Positions 8,063-14,805 of a stretch of 15,209 bases of DNA are shown piece after piece; the stretch's first letter is position 1, and each line of letters opens with the position of its first letter. The position numbers were made by a program, and so were the translations under genes. Location: NCBI GenBank assembly GCA_002340255.1, contig DDLS01000049.1, positions 1 through 15,209 on the forward strand, given 5' to 3'. Source of the stretch: Cyanobacteria bacterium UBA2566. Lineage in GTDB: Bacteria > Cyanobacteriota > Cyanobacteriia > Cyanobacteriales > Desertifilaceae. The notes below the pieces were generated by a model. That model worked only from the letters and a program-made list of their open reading frames with translations, ran no database searches and was not told where the DNA came from.

Positions 8063-8980
8063 TTAATCACAACAGACGCGGCGTAATCCTAACCATCCTC
8101 CTAAACCGCCCACCAATGCACCAAAAACCAGCAGTAGGAAAAATAGGGTTGTGGTATCGGTATAAAGATCCCAATAGGAATCCTGAAAGTGGGAGAGCAG
8201 AGGAATAACGGATAACTCTTGGGTGAATAACTTGAGGGATATCTGCTCAAAGCCTTGAACAATGCTCCAGGCGATCGCCCCCCCAACACCCCCTAAAATT
8301 ACTCCTTGCATCATAAATGGTAAGCGAATCCACCAGCGAGAGGCTCCCACCAAGTGCATAATCTCAATTTCTCGGCGACGGGAGACCACAATTAACTCAA
8401 TGGTAGTGGTCATAACGGCGATCGCGCTCACCATTAACACCATGGTCACCCCCAAACTCAACACCCGCAACCCCCGGTTAATCGTCGATAGTATGTCTAA
8501 CGCTGCTTCTCCATAAATCACCTCATTAACCCCTGAAAACTGCTCTAACTGGGGAACCAAAGCCCTCAATGCCTCTGGAGATCGAGCCTTCACCCTCAAC
8601 TCGTCCACTAAAGGATTGGTCGGTAAAATCTCGGTAGCCGAATTAGGAGAATTTAAGCCCAACTCCGTCAGCAAACCCATCCAAGCTTCCTCCTTGGCGA
8701 TCGCTTCCACCTCGACCACTCCCGGCAGATCCTCGACCTTCGCTACCAACGGCTTCGCGCTCCAGTCCGCCTCTAAATATACCGATACCTCCAACTGGCT
8801 CCCAAACTGATTCACCAAACCCTCCAATTGCCAAGCCACTTGCCAACTTAACCCAAACAAAAATAACAACACCGTCACCGTACTAATTGCGGCCCAATTC
8901 ATCCAGCCCCCACGGCGCAGCCCTAACTGCACCTCACTCCACAGATAGCCCAACTGAACCCCCATCAGAAAAATCCTCAT
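8063..8980 (-). CDS. ftsX: Cell division ABC-type membrane protein FtsX
   Basis: FtsX is the membrane partner of the ATPase FtsE; the complex links septum formation to activation of cell-wall hydrolases through its extracytoplasmic domain. The 305 residues have the usual plan: a first membrane segment (about 28-48), an extracytoplasmic domain (about 50-165), and three further spans (about 172-196, 222-245, 277-298). The signature region RRREIEIMHLVGASRWWIR (201-219) between spans 2 and 3 is present. No ftsE is adjacent; the neighbour on this strand is the unrecognised gene at 6304-7941. The start is uncertain: ATG at 8980 has no ribosome binding site, whereas Met6 (ATG at 8965) is preceded by GAGG at a good distance and may be the true start. 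Confidence 0.93.
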   Translation of the reverse strand: MRIFLMGVQLGYLWSEVQLGLRRGGWMNWAAISTVTVLLFLFGLSWQVAWQLEGLVNQFGSQLEVSVYLEADWSAKPLVAKVEDLPGVVEVEAIAKEEAWMGLLTELGLNSPNSATEILPTNPLVDELRVKARSPEALRALVPQLEQFSGVNEVIYGEAALDILSTINRGLRVLSLGVTMVLMVSAIAVMTTTIELIVVSRRREIEIMHLVGASRWWIRLPFMMQGVILGGVGGAIAWSIVQGFEQISLKLFTQELSVIPLLSHFQDSYWDLYTDTTTLFFLLLVFGALVGGLGGWLGLRRVCCD

Positions 8981-9237
8981 TTAAATAGCGATCGCTTTGA
9001 AAATTAGCATAAACCTGCTATCTTGTGACCCAGAAACATCAACCCTCTGTTCTGAACCTAATCGCCTTCATCCCACAACAGCCCAAAAAATCAGCAGTTT
9101 TCCGGAAAGCCACGAAAATTTTGTGTTGATGGGGGAGAACCAAGCATACAATTAGGAATCAGGCCACAGCGCTCCCCTAGGTTTTCTGGGAGTTGTCATC
9201 TAAAATAAACAAGTCCTAACGGTGAGGTAGTGAACAA

Positions 9238-11520
9238 ATGTCAACAATCTTTGGAACTCCTAGCAACGATGCTTTACGGGGAACATCCGGTGCCGACAAC
9301 ATCTTTGGCTTAGAAGGCAACGATTTTCTCGAAGGTTTAGAATCAGGCGACTTCTTATCCGGCAACCAACAAAACGATTTCCTCTCCGGCAACACCGGTA
9401 ATGACAGCCTCAGAGGGGGGATGAATAACGATACCCTCTTCGGCGGACAAGGCGATGATACCCTCCTCGGAGATCTAGGGGATGACATTGTATCCGGAGA
9501 CCTAGGCAATGATTCCCTATTAGGCAACCAAGGCAACGACCAACTCCTCGGAGGCATGGGGAATGATATCCTCTACGGGGGACAAGACCAAGATACTCTC
9601 TATGGAGGGCAAGGCACAGACTCCCTCTTTGGAGACTTAGGAAACGACACACTATTTGGCGACCTCGGCTCCGATACCCTCACAGGAGGAGCAGGTCGCG
9701 ATATTTTTGTCCTCTCGCGTAAGAGTGTGGCTGGCCAAAACCCCACCACAGGCGGCCCCGCGATTACCGATGCGGACATTATTACAGACTTTCAAGACGG
9801 GCTAGACCTCATTGGTCTTCAAGAAGGCCTTCTATTTCCCAACATCTCCATTCAAGCAGCAACTGGGACATTCGCCGGCAGTACCGTTATCCAAGACCTA
9901 GTAACCGGTAACTTCTTAGCTATTGTTCAAGGAGTGAATCCAGCCCAAATTACCGCAGATGACTTTACAACAGATTTAGTCAACCCCATCACTAGTCCAA
10001 CTCCAACTCCAACTCCCACTCCCACACCAACTCCAACTCCAACCCCAACTCCACCGGTTCCTTCCACAGTAACCCTCACATTAAATGATGGAGTAGCATT
10101 TGAATCGGATACAGCAAATACAGCTACATTCACCGTTACTCGAACAGGAGGAAGTACAGCAGCCGCACTCACCGTGAACTATACTATTGGCGGCACAGCA
10201 ACTAATGGTACAGATTATCAAGCCCTCAGTGGAAGTGTTACTATTCCTGCTGGGGCAAGTAGCGCCGTGGTTACTGTTACTCCCATTGACAATGTTGCAT
10301 TTGATGGTAGTAGAACCGTCGATCTTGCCTTAGACGCTAGTGGGTTTTATATTGTTGGTACACCTAGTACAGCTCAATCCACTATCTATGATAATGAAAC
10401 CGTCTATGTTTCTAACGCCTATACAACCGCTACTAATGGTGACACGGTTGAAGGAGGCCAAGCTGTAGTTGGACTTAACGCCTTTGATGTGATTACCGAT
10501 GGAATTGTAGCAGCTGGTGGCGACGATGCAAATCCAGGTCGGGTAGAAGTAAGAGCAGGAACCTACAACGAAAACGTAAATATCAGTACTCCTCCAGTCC
10601 ATGTCCGGGGACCATTTGCAGGTGTGGCAGGAAATGATGCTAGTCGAGGTGCAGGAGAGGCAATTGTCATTGGCGAAATGAGATTTGATCGTGCTGGTTC
10701 TGCTACGAGTCCGGTATTAATTGATGGACTGCAATTCCAGAGTGATGGGAATGCCTCTACTCCTGCCATTAATATGGGTGATATTGGTGGAGCAGGACCA
10801 ACCCCAGCATTTGCAGGAGATAATAATAGTATTATCAACAACCGGTTTATTGGATTACAAGAAGATGCTATCTTCAAAGGGAATGATAGTGCATCAACTA
10901 ATCTAACTATTCAGGGTAATTTGTTTGATGGCATCACAGGTGCTGGAAGACGGGCGGTGTTTGTCCAAGATGTTAATGGTATTACCATATCTAATAATGT
11001 GGTTCAGAATATTGGAACCGCCGGTAGTAATGAAGATTCTCCTGGTTTGTTGTTGGATAATGTGGGCGGAACAATCCAGATTAATAATAATACCTTAACC
11101 AATGTCAATAGCCAGGGTATTCAATTGGCTGGTTTGAAAACAGGGACAATGGCAACTGTAACAATTAATAACAACACATTCGACAATGTGAATGCAAGGA
11201 CACCTAACGATGCGACTAACTCTGCTATCCGTCTGAGAAATTCGGGACTTCAACCTACGACTGGACTTTTAAATAACGGCCCAGTTACTGTTAATGGTAA
11301 TATCATTAGAAATACTCTCAATGGTCTATTTATTAGAGACAATGCTAACCCTGGCATGGTTACTTACAGCAACAACCAGTTTATTATGGGGACGGGATTT
11401 GCAATTGTTAATGCTAGCACTGGAGGAGCATTAGATTTAATGGGAGGATCGGGAAATACTGTCAATGGTATAGCTATAGCTGTAGGTGATTTTCAAGGTA
11501 ATGTGATAAATGTAGTGTAG
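9238..11520 (+). CDS. Large modular exported protein: RTX calcium-binding repeats, Calx-beta domain and right-handed beta-helix
   Basis: The 760 residues divide clearly. Residues 5-155 are about 14 glycine/aspartate-rich nonapeptide repeats of the RTX type (GGQGDDTLLGDLGDD and similar), which fold as a calcium-binding beta-roll. Residues 156-247 are a cap of the kind that follows RTX repeats, with DADIITDFQDGLDLIG. Residues 254-272 are a Pro-Thr linker. Residues about 278-388 are a Calx-beta domain (VTLTLNDGVAFESD start, GGTATNGTDY, VTIPAGASS, ending IYDNE). Residues about 390-760 resemble a parallel beta-helix, with Asn-rich turns such as TISNNVVQNI, QINNNTLTNV and TINNNTFDNV. There is no N-terminal signal peptide; RTX proteins usually leave by type I secretion, so a surface or matrix role is likely. 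No secretion genes are nearby. GTGAGG precedes the ATG. Confidence 0.9.
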   Translation: MSTIFGTPSNDALRGTSGADNIFGLEGNDFLEGLESGDFLSGNQQNDFLSGNTGNDSLRGGMNNDTLFGGQGDDTLLGDLGDDIVSGDLGNDSLLGNQGNDQLLGGMGNDILYGGQDQDTLYGGQGTDSLFGDLGNDTLFGDLGSDTLTGGAGRDIFVLSRKSVAGQNPTTGGPAITDADIITDFQDGLDLIGLQEGLLFPNISIQAATGTFAGSTVIQDLVTGNFLAIVQGVNPAQITADDFTTDLVNPITSPTPTPTPTPTPTPTPTPTPPVPSTVTLTLNDGVAFESDTANTATFTVTRTGGSTAAALTVNYTIGGTATNGTDYQALSGSVTIPAGASSAVVTVTPIDNVAFDGSRTVDLALDASGFYIVGTPSTAQSTIYDNETVYVSNAYTTATNGDTVEGGQAVVGLNAFDVITDGIVAAGGDDANPGRVEVRAGTYNENVNISTPPVHVRGPFAGVAGNDASRGAGEAIVIGEMRFDRAGSATSPVLIDGLQFQSDGNASTPAINMGDIGGAGPTPAFAGDNNSIINNRFIGLQEDAIFKGNDSASTNLTIQGNLFDGITGAGRRAVFVQDVNGITISNNVVQNIGTAGSNEDSPGLLLDNVGGTIQINNNTLTNVNSQGIQLAGLKTGTMATVTINNNTFDNVNARTPNDATNSAIRLRNSGLQPTTGLLNNGPVTVNGNIIRNTLNGLFIRDNANPGMVTYSNNQFIMGTGFAIVNASTGGALDLMGGSGNTVNGIAIAVGDFQGNVINVV
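9310..9693 (+). repeat. RTX nonapeptide-coding repeat array
   Basis: About 14 degenerate 27-base units encode Gly-Asn/Asp-x-Gly-Asn/Asp-Asp-x-Leu-x type nonapeptides (protein residues about 25-152). The units are diverged from each other at the base level (synonymous codon changes are common), so this is an old protein-level array rather than a recent tandem expansion. The first four units are less regular (for example GLESGDFLSGNQQNDF) and may bind calcium poorly. Confidence 0.88.
9997..10053 (+). repeat. Tandem CCA-ACT type repeat encoding a Pro-Thr linker
   Basis: Nineteen alternating Pro and Thr codons (residues 254-272) built from CCA/CCC and ACT/ACC/ACA six-base units. It joins the RTX cap to the Calx-beta domain as an extended linker. 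Near-perfect six-base repetition makes length change by replication slippage plausible. Confidence 0.9.
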
Positions 11521-11859
11521 TAGCCAGTAGGGTGTGTTAATAATGCACTCTACTTGACTACTGCAAAATCAGAATATCAATGCATGGAGCAATAGTGAAA
11601 TCCGATCGCCATTTCTTGCTGGGAAATTGCCATCTCTTCCAAATCTTGATTGACTTCAATATTTCATATGATTTCCCTGAAGTCAAGTTTTCCTGTTAAT
11701 TTGGATTTTTTTCTACTCTCTATCTTGCCAGAAAAGAGAGTTCTTTTCTCCATCTATTCTTAACATTCAACACTTCTGGGTTGGGAGTTACTCCAGACTC
11801 AATAGCCTTAAATCTAGTCTTGAGTTTGTTAAACTTACATTAACCCATTCCGATCGCCT
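11521..11859. other. Intergenic stretch before the first uvrA fragment
   Basis: These 339 bases hold no gene I can support. They contain an imperfect inverted repeat just after the stop codon (11527-11553, listed separately), an AT-rich middle, and from 11797 the upstream part of the uvrA-derived direct repeat. A short imperfect hairpin AGAAAAG / CTTTTCT lies around 11732-11752. Confidence 0.6.
11527..11553. repeat. Imperfect inverted repeat GTAGGGTG...CACTCTAC
   Basis: Eight-base arms with one mismatch that is a G-U pair in RNA, around an 11-base AT-rich loop, seven bases after the RTX gene's stop. It resembles dispersed cyanobacterial palindromic repeats with GTAGGGTG / CACCCTAC arms. It has no T-tract, so as a terminator for the upstream gene it would be weak. 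Confidence 0.4.
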
Positions 11860-12000
11860 ATGACCGAAGACAATACCATCCGCATCCGAGGAGCGAGACA
11901 GCATAATCTCAAGAATATCGACCTGGAACTACCGCGCGATCGCCTCATTGTCTTCACTGGGGTGTCTGGATCGGGCAAATCTTCGTTAGCTTTTGATATC
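11797..12000 (+). repeat. Direct repeat copy A: uvrA upstream region plus 5' coding end
   Basis: Matches 14977-15166 on the same strand. Shared sequence runs from ACTCAAT through GCCTTAAATCTAGTCT and the AACCCATT(T)CCGATCGCC leader into the uvrA start and about the first 43 codons. The coding part is nearly identical to codon 30 and then drifts; the leader is also diverged with small indels. Copy spacing is about 3.18 kb. Confidence 0.9.
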
Positions 12001-12063
12001 ATTTTTGCCGAAGGTCAACTGCGAACAGCAAGTATGATATTGAAATTGTTATCGATAAGATAA
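11860..12063 (+). pseudogene. uvrA: uvrA fragment A: 5' end with internal deletion and frameshift
   Basis: UvrA is the damage-sensing ABC ATPase of nucleotide excision repair, normally about 940-970 residues. Here only about 54 residues remain: MTEDNTIRIRGARQHNLKNI, then an intact Walker A (GVSGSGKSS, residues 34-42) and LAFDIIFAEGQ. After that the frame continues as unrelated residues to a stop at 12061. In another frame, 12024-12065 encodes NSKYDIEIVIDKIT, which matches the conserved KHDIEIVVDRL-type segment found roughly 150-200 residues further along in UvrA. The simplest reading is one internal deletion that also broke the frame. No functional product is expected. A full uvrA should exist elsewhere. 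Confidence 0.9.
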
Positions 12064-12123
12064 CGTCAGTTTTAGTTAAGCGATCACCTTTTAGTGCGGC
12101 GATTGCCTCTCCTATAAGTTAAT

Positions 12124-12567
12124 TTACCATCCATACTCACTGTAGAAAACACCTTGCTGAGTACACTCAATTGCATACTTAATGTGAGGAATAATATTAT
12201 TTGGTAAATTATCAAGACTAAACCAGCTTAAATCATCACATTTATCAGGCTCCATAACCTTCGGTTCTCCTTTCCAAGACTTAGCCATAATGAAGAAATC
12301 AATTCTTTCTTCTCCATCTGGTTTTCGTCTATTCATTACATGAACAACTCGTAAATCTTTAGAAATTACTTTTATACCTGCTTCTTCTTGTGCTTCCCTA
12401 ATGATTGCTTGTGTAAAAGATTCATTTCCATCCAAATGACCTGCTACAACACTGTAATTACCATCCTCATATCCCGTATTAAACCTTCTAAGAAGTAATA
12501 TTTTATTCTGCTTAAATAGAAAAAGATGAGAGGCAGGTAGCAACTTAAATTTATCTTTGCTCGTCAT
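12124..12567 (-). CDS. Nudix hydrolase
   Basis: A 147-residue protein with a perfect Nudix box, G-x5-E-x7-REUXEEXGU, at residues 43-65 (Gly43, Glu49, Arg57, Glu58, Glu61, Glu62, Gly64), preceded by the usual strand-rich part (LLPASHLFLFKQNKILLLRR). These enzymes split X-linked nucleoside diphosphates with Mg2+, for example damaged nucleotides, dinucleotides or NDP-sugars; the family name alone does not give the substrate. It ends PHIKYAIECTQQGVFYSEYGW, a tail seen in general housecleaning-type members. It is the last gene of the four-gene minus-strand operon, 38 bases after the kinase. No clear ribosome binding site precedes its ATG. Confidence 0.93.
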   Translation of the reverse strand: MTSKDKFKLLPASHLFLFKQNKILLLRRFNTGYEDGNYSVVAGHLDGNESFTQAIIREAQEEAGIKVISKDLRVVHVMNRRKPDGEERIDFFIMAKSWKGEPKVMEPDKCDDLSWFSLDNLPNNIIPHIKYAIECTQQGVFYSEYGW

Positions 12568-12605
12568 CAGAAAATTTGATTATCATTAGAAAAATTTTAC
12601 CTTGT

Positions 12606-13187
12606 TTATTGGGAAGATTCAACTTGATTTATGTTTTTAAAAACCATTTCGACTGCTTCATCAATTGAGCATAGATCAGTAAATATCGTAGGACATACTT
12701 GTAAATCCCACTCATCTGCTATTTCAATAGCTCTTCTACCAACTGTCATGAACCAATTGGCAAGCTGAACTTTGTCACTTCCAGGCTCATGAAAACGTAA
12801 AATTGCTGTTTCTAAATTAATTAAGAGTGGCTGAACTAATGTACATTTTCTATTTTTAGATATTATTTTATCAACTATAGGTTTAAATTCTATAGCAACT
12901 TCTGGACTTCGAGCTTCTGCAAATGCAAAATTACCAGGATGCCACGTCTCTATGACACGAAAACTCACCGATAAATCATCACGCTTAAGCTCTTCTTGCA
13001 TAACTTTAAAATCAAAATCAGGCTGATTTTTGTGTGCATACGCTTGTGGATTTAAAGCCAAGACTTCTTGACGGATACGATAACCAATTTCTTCATCAAA
13101 CTGCCAATCTAAGGCTGTTGCTAAAGCTTTACCTAACGTACTTTTACCACTAGCATGTGGCCCAATAAATACTATATTTTGAATCAT
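12606..13187 (-). CDS. P-loop ATP-binding protein, probable small-molecule or nucleoside kinase
   Basis: A 193-residue protein beginning MIQNIVFIGPHASGKST, with Walker A GPHASGKST (residues 9-17). The size, the single Walker A at the extreme N-terminus and the absence of an obvious ABC or AAA+ second region point to the nucleoside/nucleotide kinase-like group of P-loop proteins. WHPGNFAFAEARSPE (about 83-97) includes conserved-looking His and Arg residues that could form the acceptor or lid region; FHEPGSDKVQLANWF (112-126 region onward) is another likely functional loop. The start ATG overlaps the stop of the upstream gene (ATGA, 13184-13187), which indicates translational coupling. The phosphate acceptor is unknown; with a Nudix enzyme next to it a nucleotide-type substrate is attractive but unproved. 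Confidence 0.8.
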   Translation of the reverse strand: MIQNIVFIGPHASGKSTLGKALATALDWQFDEEIGYRIRQEVLALNPQAYAHKNQPDFDFKVMQEELKRDDLSVSFRVIETWHPGNFAFAEARSPEVAIEFKPIVDKIISKNRKCTLVQPLLINLETAILRFHEPGSDKVQLANWFMTVGRRAIEIADEWDLQVCPTIFTDLCSIDEAVEMVFKNINQVESSQ

Positions 13188-13906
13188 ACAATGCTTTGCC
13201 TAATAAAAGAAAACCATTCTTCTAACGCACTTGAATATCCTTCATTTAAAATTTCAGAAAGTGGCATACTAAGATCGGTGCGATCCATACACAATTGAAG
13301 TCTGCCCGTGTGAGTTAATCGCAAAGCAAAAATGCCCTCCCGACAATCTTTGCGAATTTTGCATGTTTTACAATGAATAAAAGGAGAAACTTTTCCAAGT
13401 TCTTCAGTTTTTAATTCAACTTTTAGTCCATCAGACCAGATTAGTAGCATAGTAGGCAAACTATAAGGATCGGGATTATAGTCAATAAATCCCACGTCAA
13501 ACATGCTGGCAATTTTAATAAAATTTAGATCTTTTTTATGAGAAAAAGACTCTAAGAGTTGACTAATAAAAGGAAGAATAGAAAGTTCTGATTTTCTGGA
13601 TGCTAATAAACCACACTCAAATGCCATTACCTCAGCTTCTCCTTGATCGTTAGGAGAACTATCAATTAATAGATGGTGTAAATCATGAGCTAAAATGTAT
13701 CGTGCTGGGAACCCATTTTTATCATTTGGGTGAGGGATTGATGGATAATTTAAATAGTGTTGATAAAGAAGTTTCCCTAATGAACCTAGTGGGTAAGAGT
13801 TTAAGATGTTAATCTCAATCTCATTGCCACCCGTAACACCCATAGTAAACTCATGTAGAGCTTTTATGGTGTTTGTGTCAGTTGGAAGGTTCATTAGGGA
13901 AATCAT
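13184..13906 (-). CDS. Coq4-motif protein with a MoaA-like cysteine-rich C-terminal tail
   Basis: The 240-residue product has two recognisable parts. ARYILAHDLHHLL (68-80) followed by Glu90 gives the exact HDxxHx11E signature of the Coq4 family (His74, Asp75, His78, Glu90), which binds a divalent metal; Coq4 acts in ubiquinone synthesis. The C-terminal part has Cys179-x2-Cys182-x5-Cys188 and Cys206 within KDCREGIFALRLTHTGRLQLCMD, resembling the C-terminal cluster-binding region of MoaA-type radical SAM enzymes (Cys, then LRL...G.L..C). No radical SAM CxxxCxxC motif is present. So it may bind both a metal ion and an Fe-S cluster or zinc. The start has GAGG eight bases upstream and lies three bases after the preceding gene; its stop overlaps the kinase start. 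Function is not known to me. Confidence 0.7.
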   Translation of the reverse strand: MISLMNLPTDTNTIKALHEFTMGVTGGNEIEINILNSYPLGSLGKLLYQHYLNYPSIPHPNDKNGFPARYILAHDLHHLLIDSSPNDQGEAEVMAFECGLLASRKSELSILPFISQLLESFSHKKDLNFIKIASMFDVGFIDYNPDPYSLPTMLLIWSDGLKVELKTEELGKVSPFIHCKTCKIRKDCREGIFALRLTHTGRLQLCMDRTDLSMPLSEILNEGYSSALEEWFSFIRQSIV

Positions 13907-13909
13907 AAC

Positions 13910-14194
13910 TTAAGCCTCTACTAAGTCTAATTCACTGGTTTGACGTTGTGCTGATACACACGCAACTCGAATTAAGCTAAACAGACCCCATCTGACAGAA
14001 TCTAAGTTTAAATGATTGCGGTCATATCCACTTTTTGACGCGGACATCACAAAATCAAGATCATTGTTATTTAAATCAATTCCATGATCTTTGGCAATAT
14101 CAACAAGAGTATCAATTGCTTCTTCCGGATTATCAATTTGGGAAAATTTATCTCTCAATACAGGTATAATTGACAACATTTTTGGTGGTAACAT
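13910..14194 (-). CDS. Small Nif11-like protein, possible peptide-precursor-type leader, perhaps 5'-truncated
   Basis: First gene of the minus-strand operon, 94 residues. Residues about 11-48 (VLRDKFSQIDNPEEAIDTL, then VDIAKDHGIDLNNNDLDF) resemble the Nif11 domain pattern LR.KL....DPEE...LAKE.G.DF....L, found in leader peptides of ribosomally made, modified peptides and in other small cyanobacterial proteins. The remaining 45 residues hold one Gly-rich/Ser region (SASKSGYDRN) and one Cys (Cys79). The usual first 15-20 residues of Nif11 are missing, and no ribosome binding site precedes either ATG (14194, or Met6 at 14179). The first codons overlap an NB-ARC-like fragment on the other strand, so the 5' end may have been cut by a rearrangement. 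It could equally be a partner protein rather than a peptide precursor. Confidence 0.55.
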   Translation of the reverse strand: MLPPKMLSIIPVLRDKFSQIDNPEEAIDTLVDIAKDHGIDLNNNDLDFVMSASKSGYDRNHLNLDSVRWGLFSLIRVACVSAQRQTSELDLVEA

Positions 14195-14501
14195 CAGTGA
14201 TTTTTTAGATGAAAATTACTTGTTGATAAGCAAAGACATGCAGAGTATGTTCGAGCAATTATTGAAACGGTTGTCACCAGTGGAACAGAAACTCACTTTA
14301 GAGTTGATGAAATGGGATGAACCGGTATCTAGAAAAAATTTGCTACAAACTTTAAATCTGTCCTCAATGGATTTAATCAATGGATTACTTTCTTTACAAC
14401 AGCGCTATTTAGTCACCCAAATTGAACAAGATGAGGTTTTGTTCAATTTGTCTCCTGTTTTTAAGGAATATCTTCGGGTTGATTCTCCTCAAGTAAATTA
14501 A
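14172..14501 (+). pseudogene. Fragment of an NB-ARC/NACHT-type regulator (winged-helix part)
   Basis: In the plus frame open from 14091, residues from about 14172 read IFGGNISDFLDEN, then SMFEQLLKRLSPVEQKL, MKWDEPVSRKNLLQTL and LINGLLSLQQRYLVTQ, ending LSPVFKEYL. This resembles the region of large cyanobacterial NB-ARC or NACHT WD40 proteins that lies between the ATPase and the repeats (typically FDGNISEFL...RLS.LEK..MYWLAI.REPVS...L..L..RSLIE...F.L.PVV.EYV). Neither the ATPase nor the WD40 part is present, and a stop follows at 14499. It could be translated as a short protein from ATG 14238, but I read it as a remnant. Its 5' end overlaps the first codons of the minus-strand small gene. Confidence 0.6.
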
Positions 14502-14805
14502 AATACAAAGTCTTATTTCTATGATCGCAACACAGTCCCCTAGCTTGAGAAACGATGATACTCCACTCATGAGTTTTTGACCACTCATTCTCTCGCAAAT
14601 TTCTTAGCCAACTCCTATTCCCTAAGTCTTGGCGATCGCGCCACATGCCAATAAACTCATCATCCATTAGATCGGCTGACAACGATGAAGAAGTAGATTC
14701 AGCATCTCTATACTTCTCTTTCAAAGACTCTATCAGCCGGATGACTTGAGTTTGTGCTTCAGGAGGGAGAGCTAACAATTCACTGAGGAACTCTTGATTT
14801 TGCAT
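14461..14805 (-). CDS. Antitoxin-like protein with a non-native tail; partner toxin missing
   Basis: Residues 1-78 (MQNQEFLSELLALPPEAQTQ start; DDEFIGMWRDR and WLRNLRENEWSK later) look like the small cyanobacterial antitoxins that pair with VapC-type PIN toxins: an N-terminal helical segment followed by an acidic linker and a toxin-binding tail. AAGGA lies six bases before the ATG. After ENEWSK the frame runs on 36 more residues with no family resemblance. At the point where the toxin should overlap, an ATG (frame starting MSGV) is present but is not followed by a PIN domain (no LLDTN motif). I infer that the toxin gene was lost just after its start and the antitoxin now reads into foreign sequence, overlapping the NB-ARC-like remnant. 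It may still be expressed. Confidence 0.6.
   Translation of the reverse strand: MQNQEFLSELLALPPEAQTQVIRLIESLKEKYRDAESTSSSLSADLMDDEFIGMWRDRQDLGNRSWLRNLRENEWSKTHEWSIIVSQARGLCCDHRNKTLYFNLLEENQPEDIP

Noticed and set aside
9172..9192. CTCCC / GGGAG hairpin in the leader of the RTX gene, as a riboswitch or attenuator
   Set aside because: Five base pairs only, with an 11-base loop, no T-tract and no recognisable riboswitch core.
9997..10053. CRISPR-like repeat array
   Set aside because: The repetition is a six-base coding repeat in frame with Pro-Thr codons, with no spacers.
9927..10172. Valine/glycine-rich minus-strand open frame across the Pro-Thr linker
   Set aside because: It is the antisense shadow of the CCA-ACT repeat of the RTX gene.
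14091..14171. Extension of the NB-ARC-like frame upstream to an ATG at 14091
   Set aside because: The first 27 or so residues show no family resemblance and are antisense to the Nif11-like coding region, so this ATG is probably not a real start.
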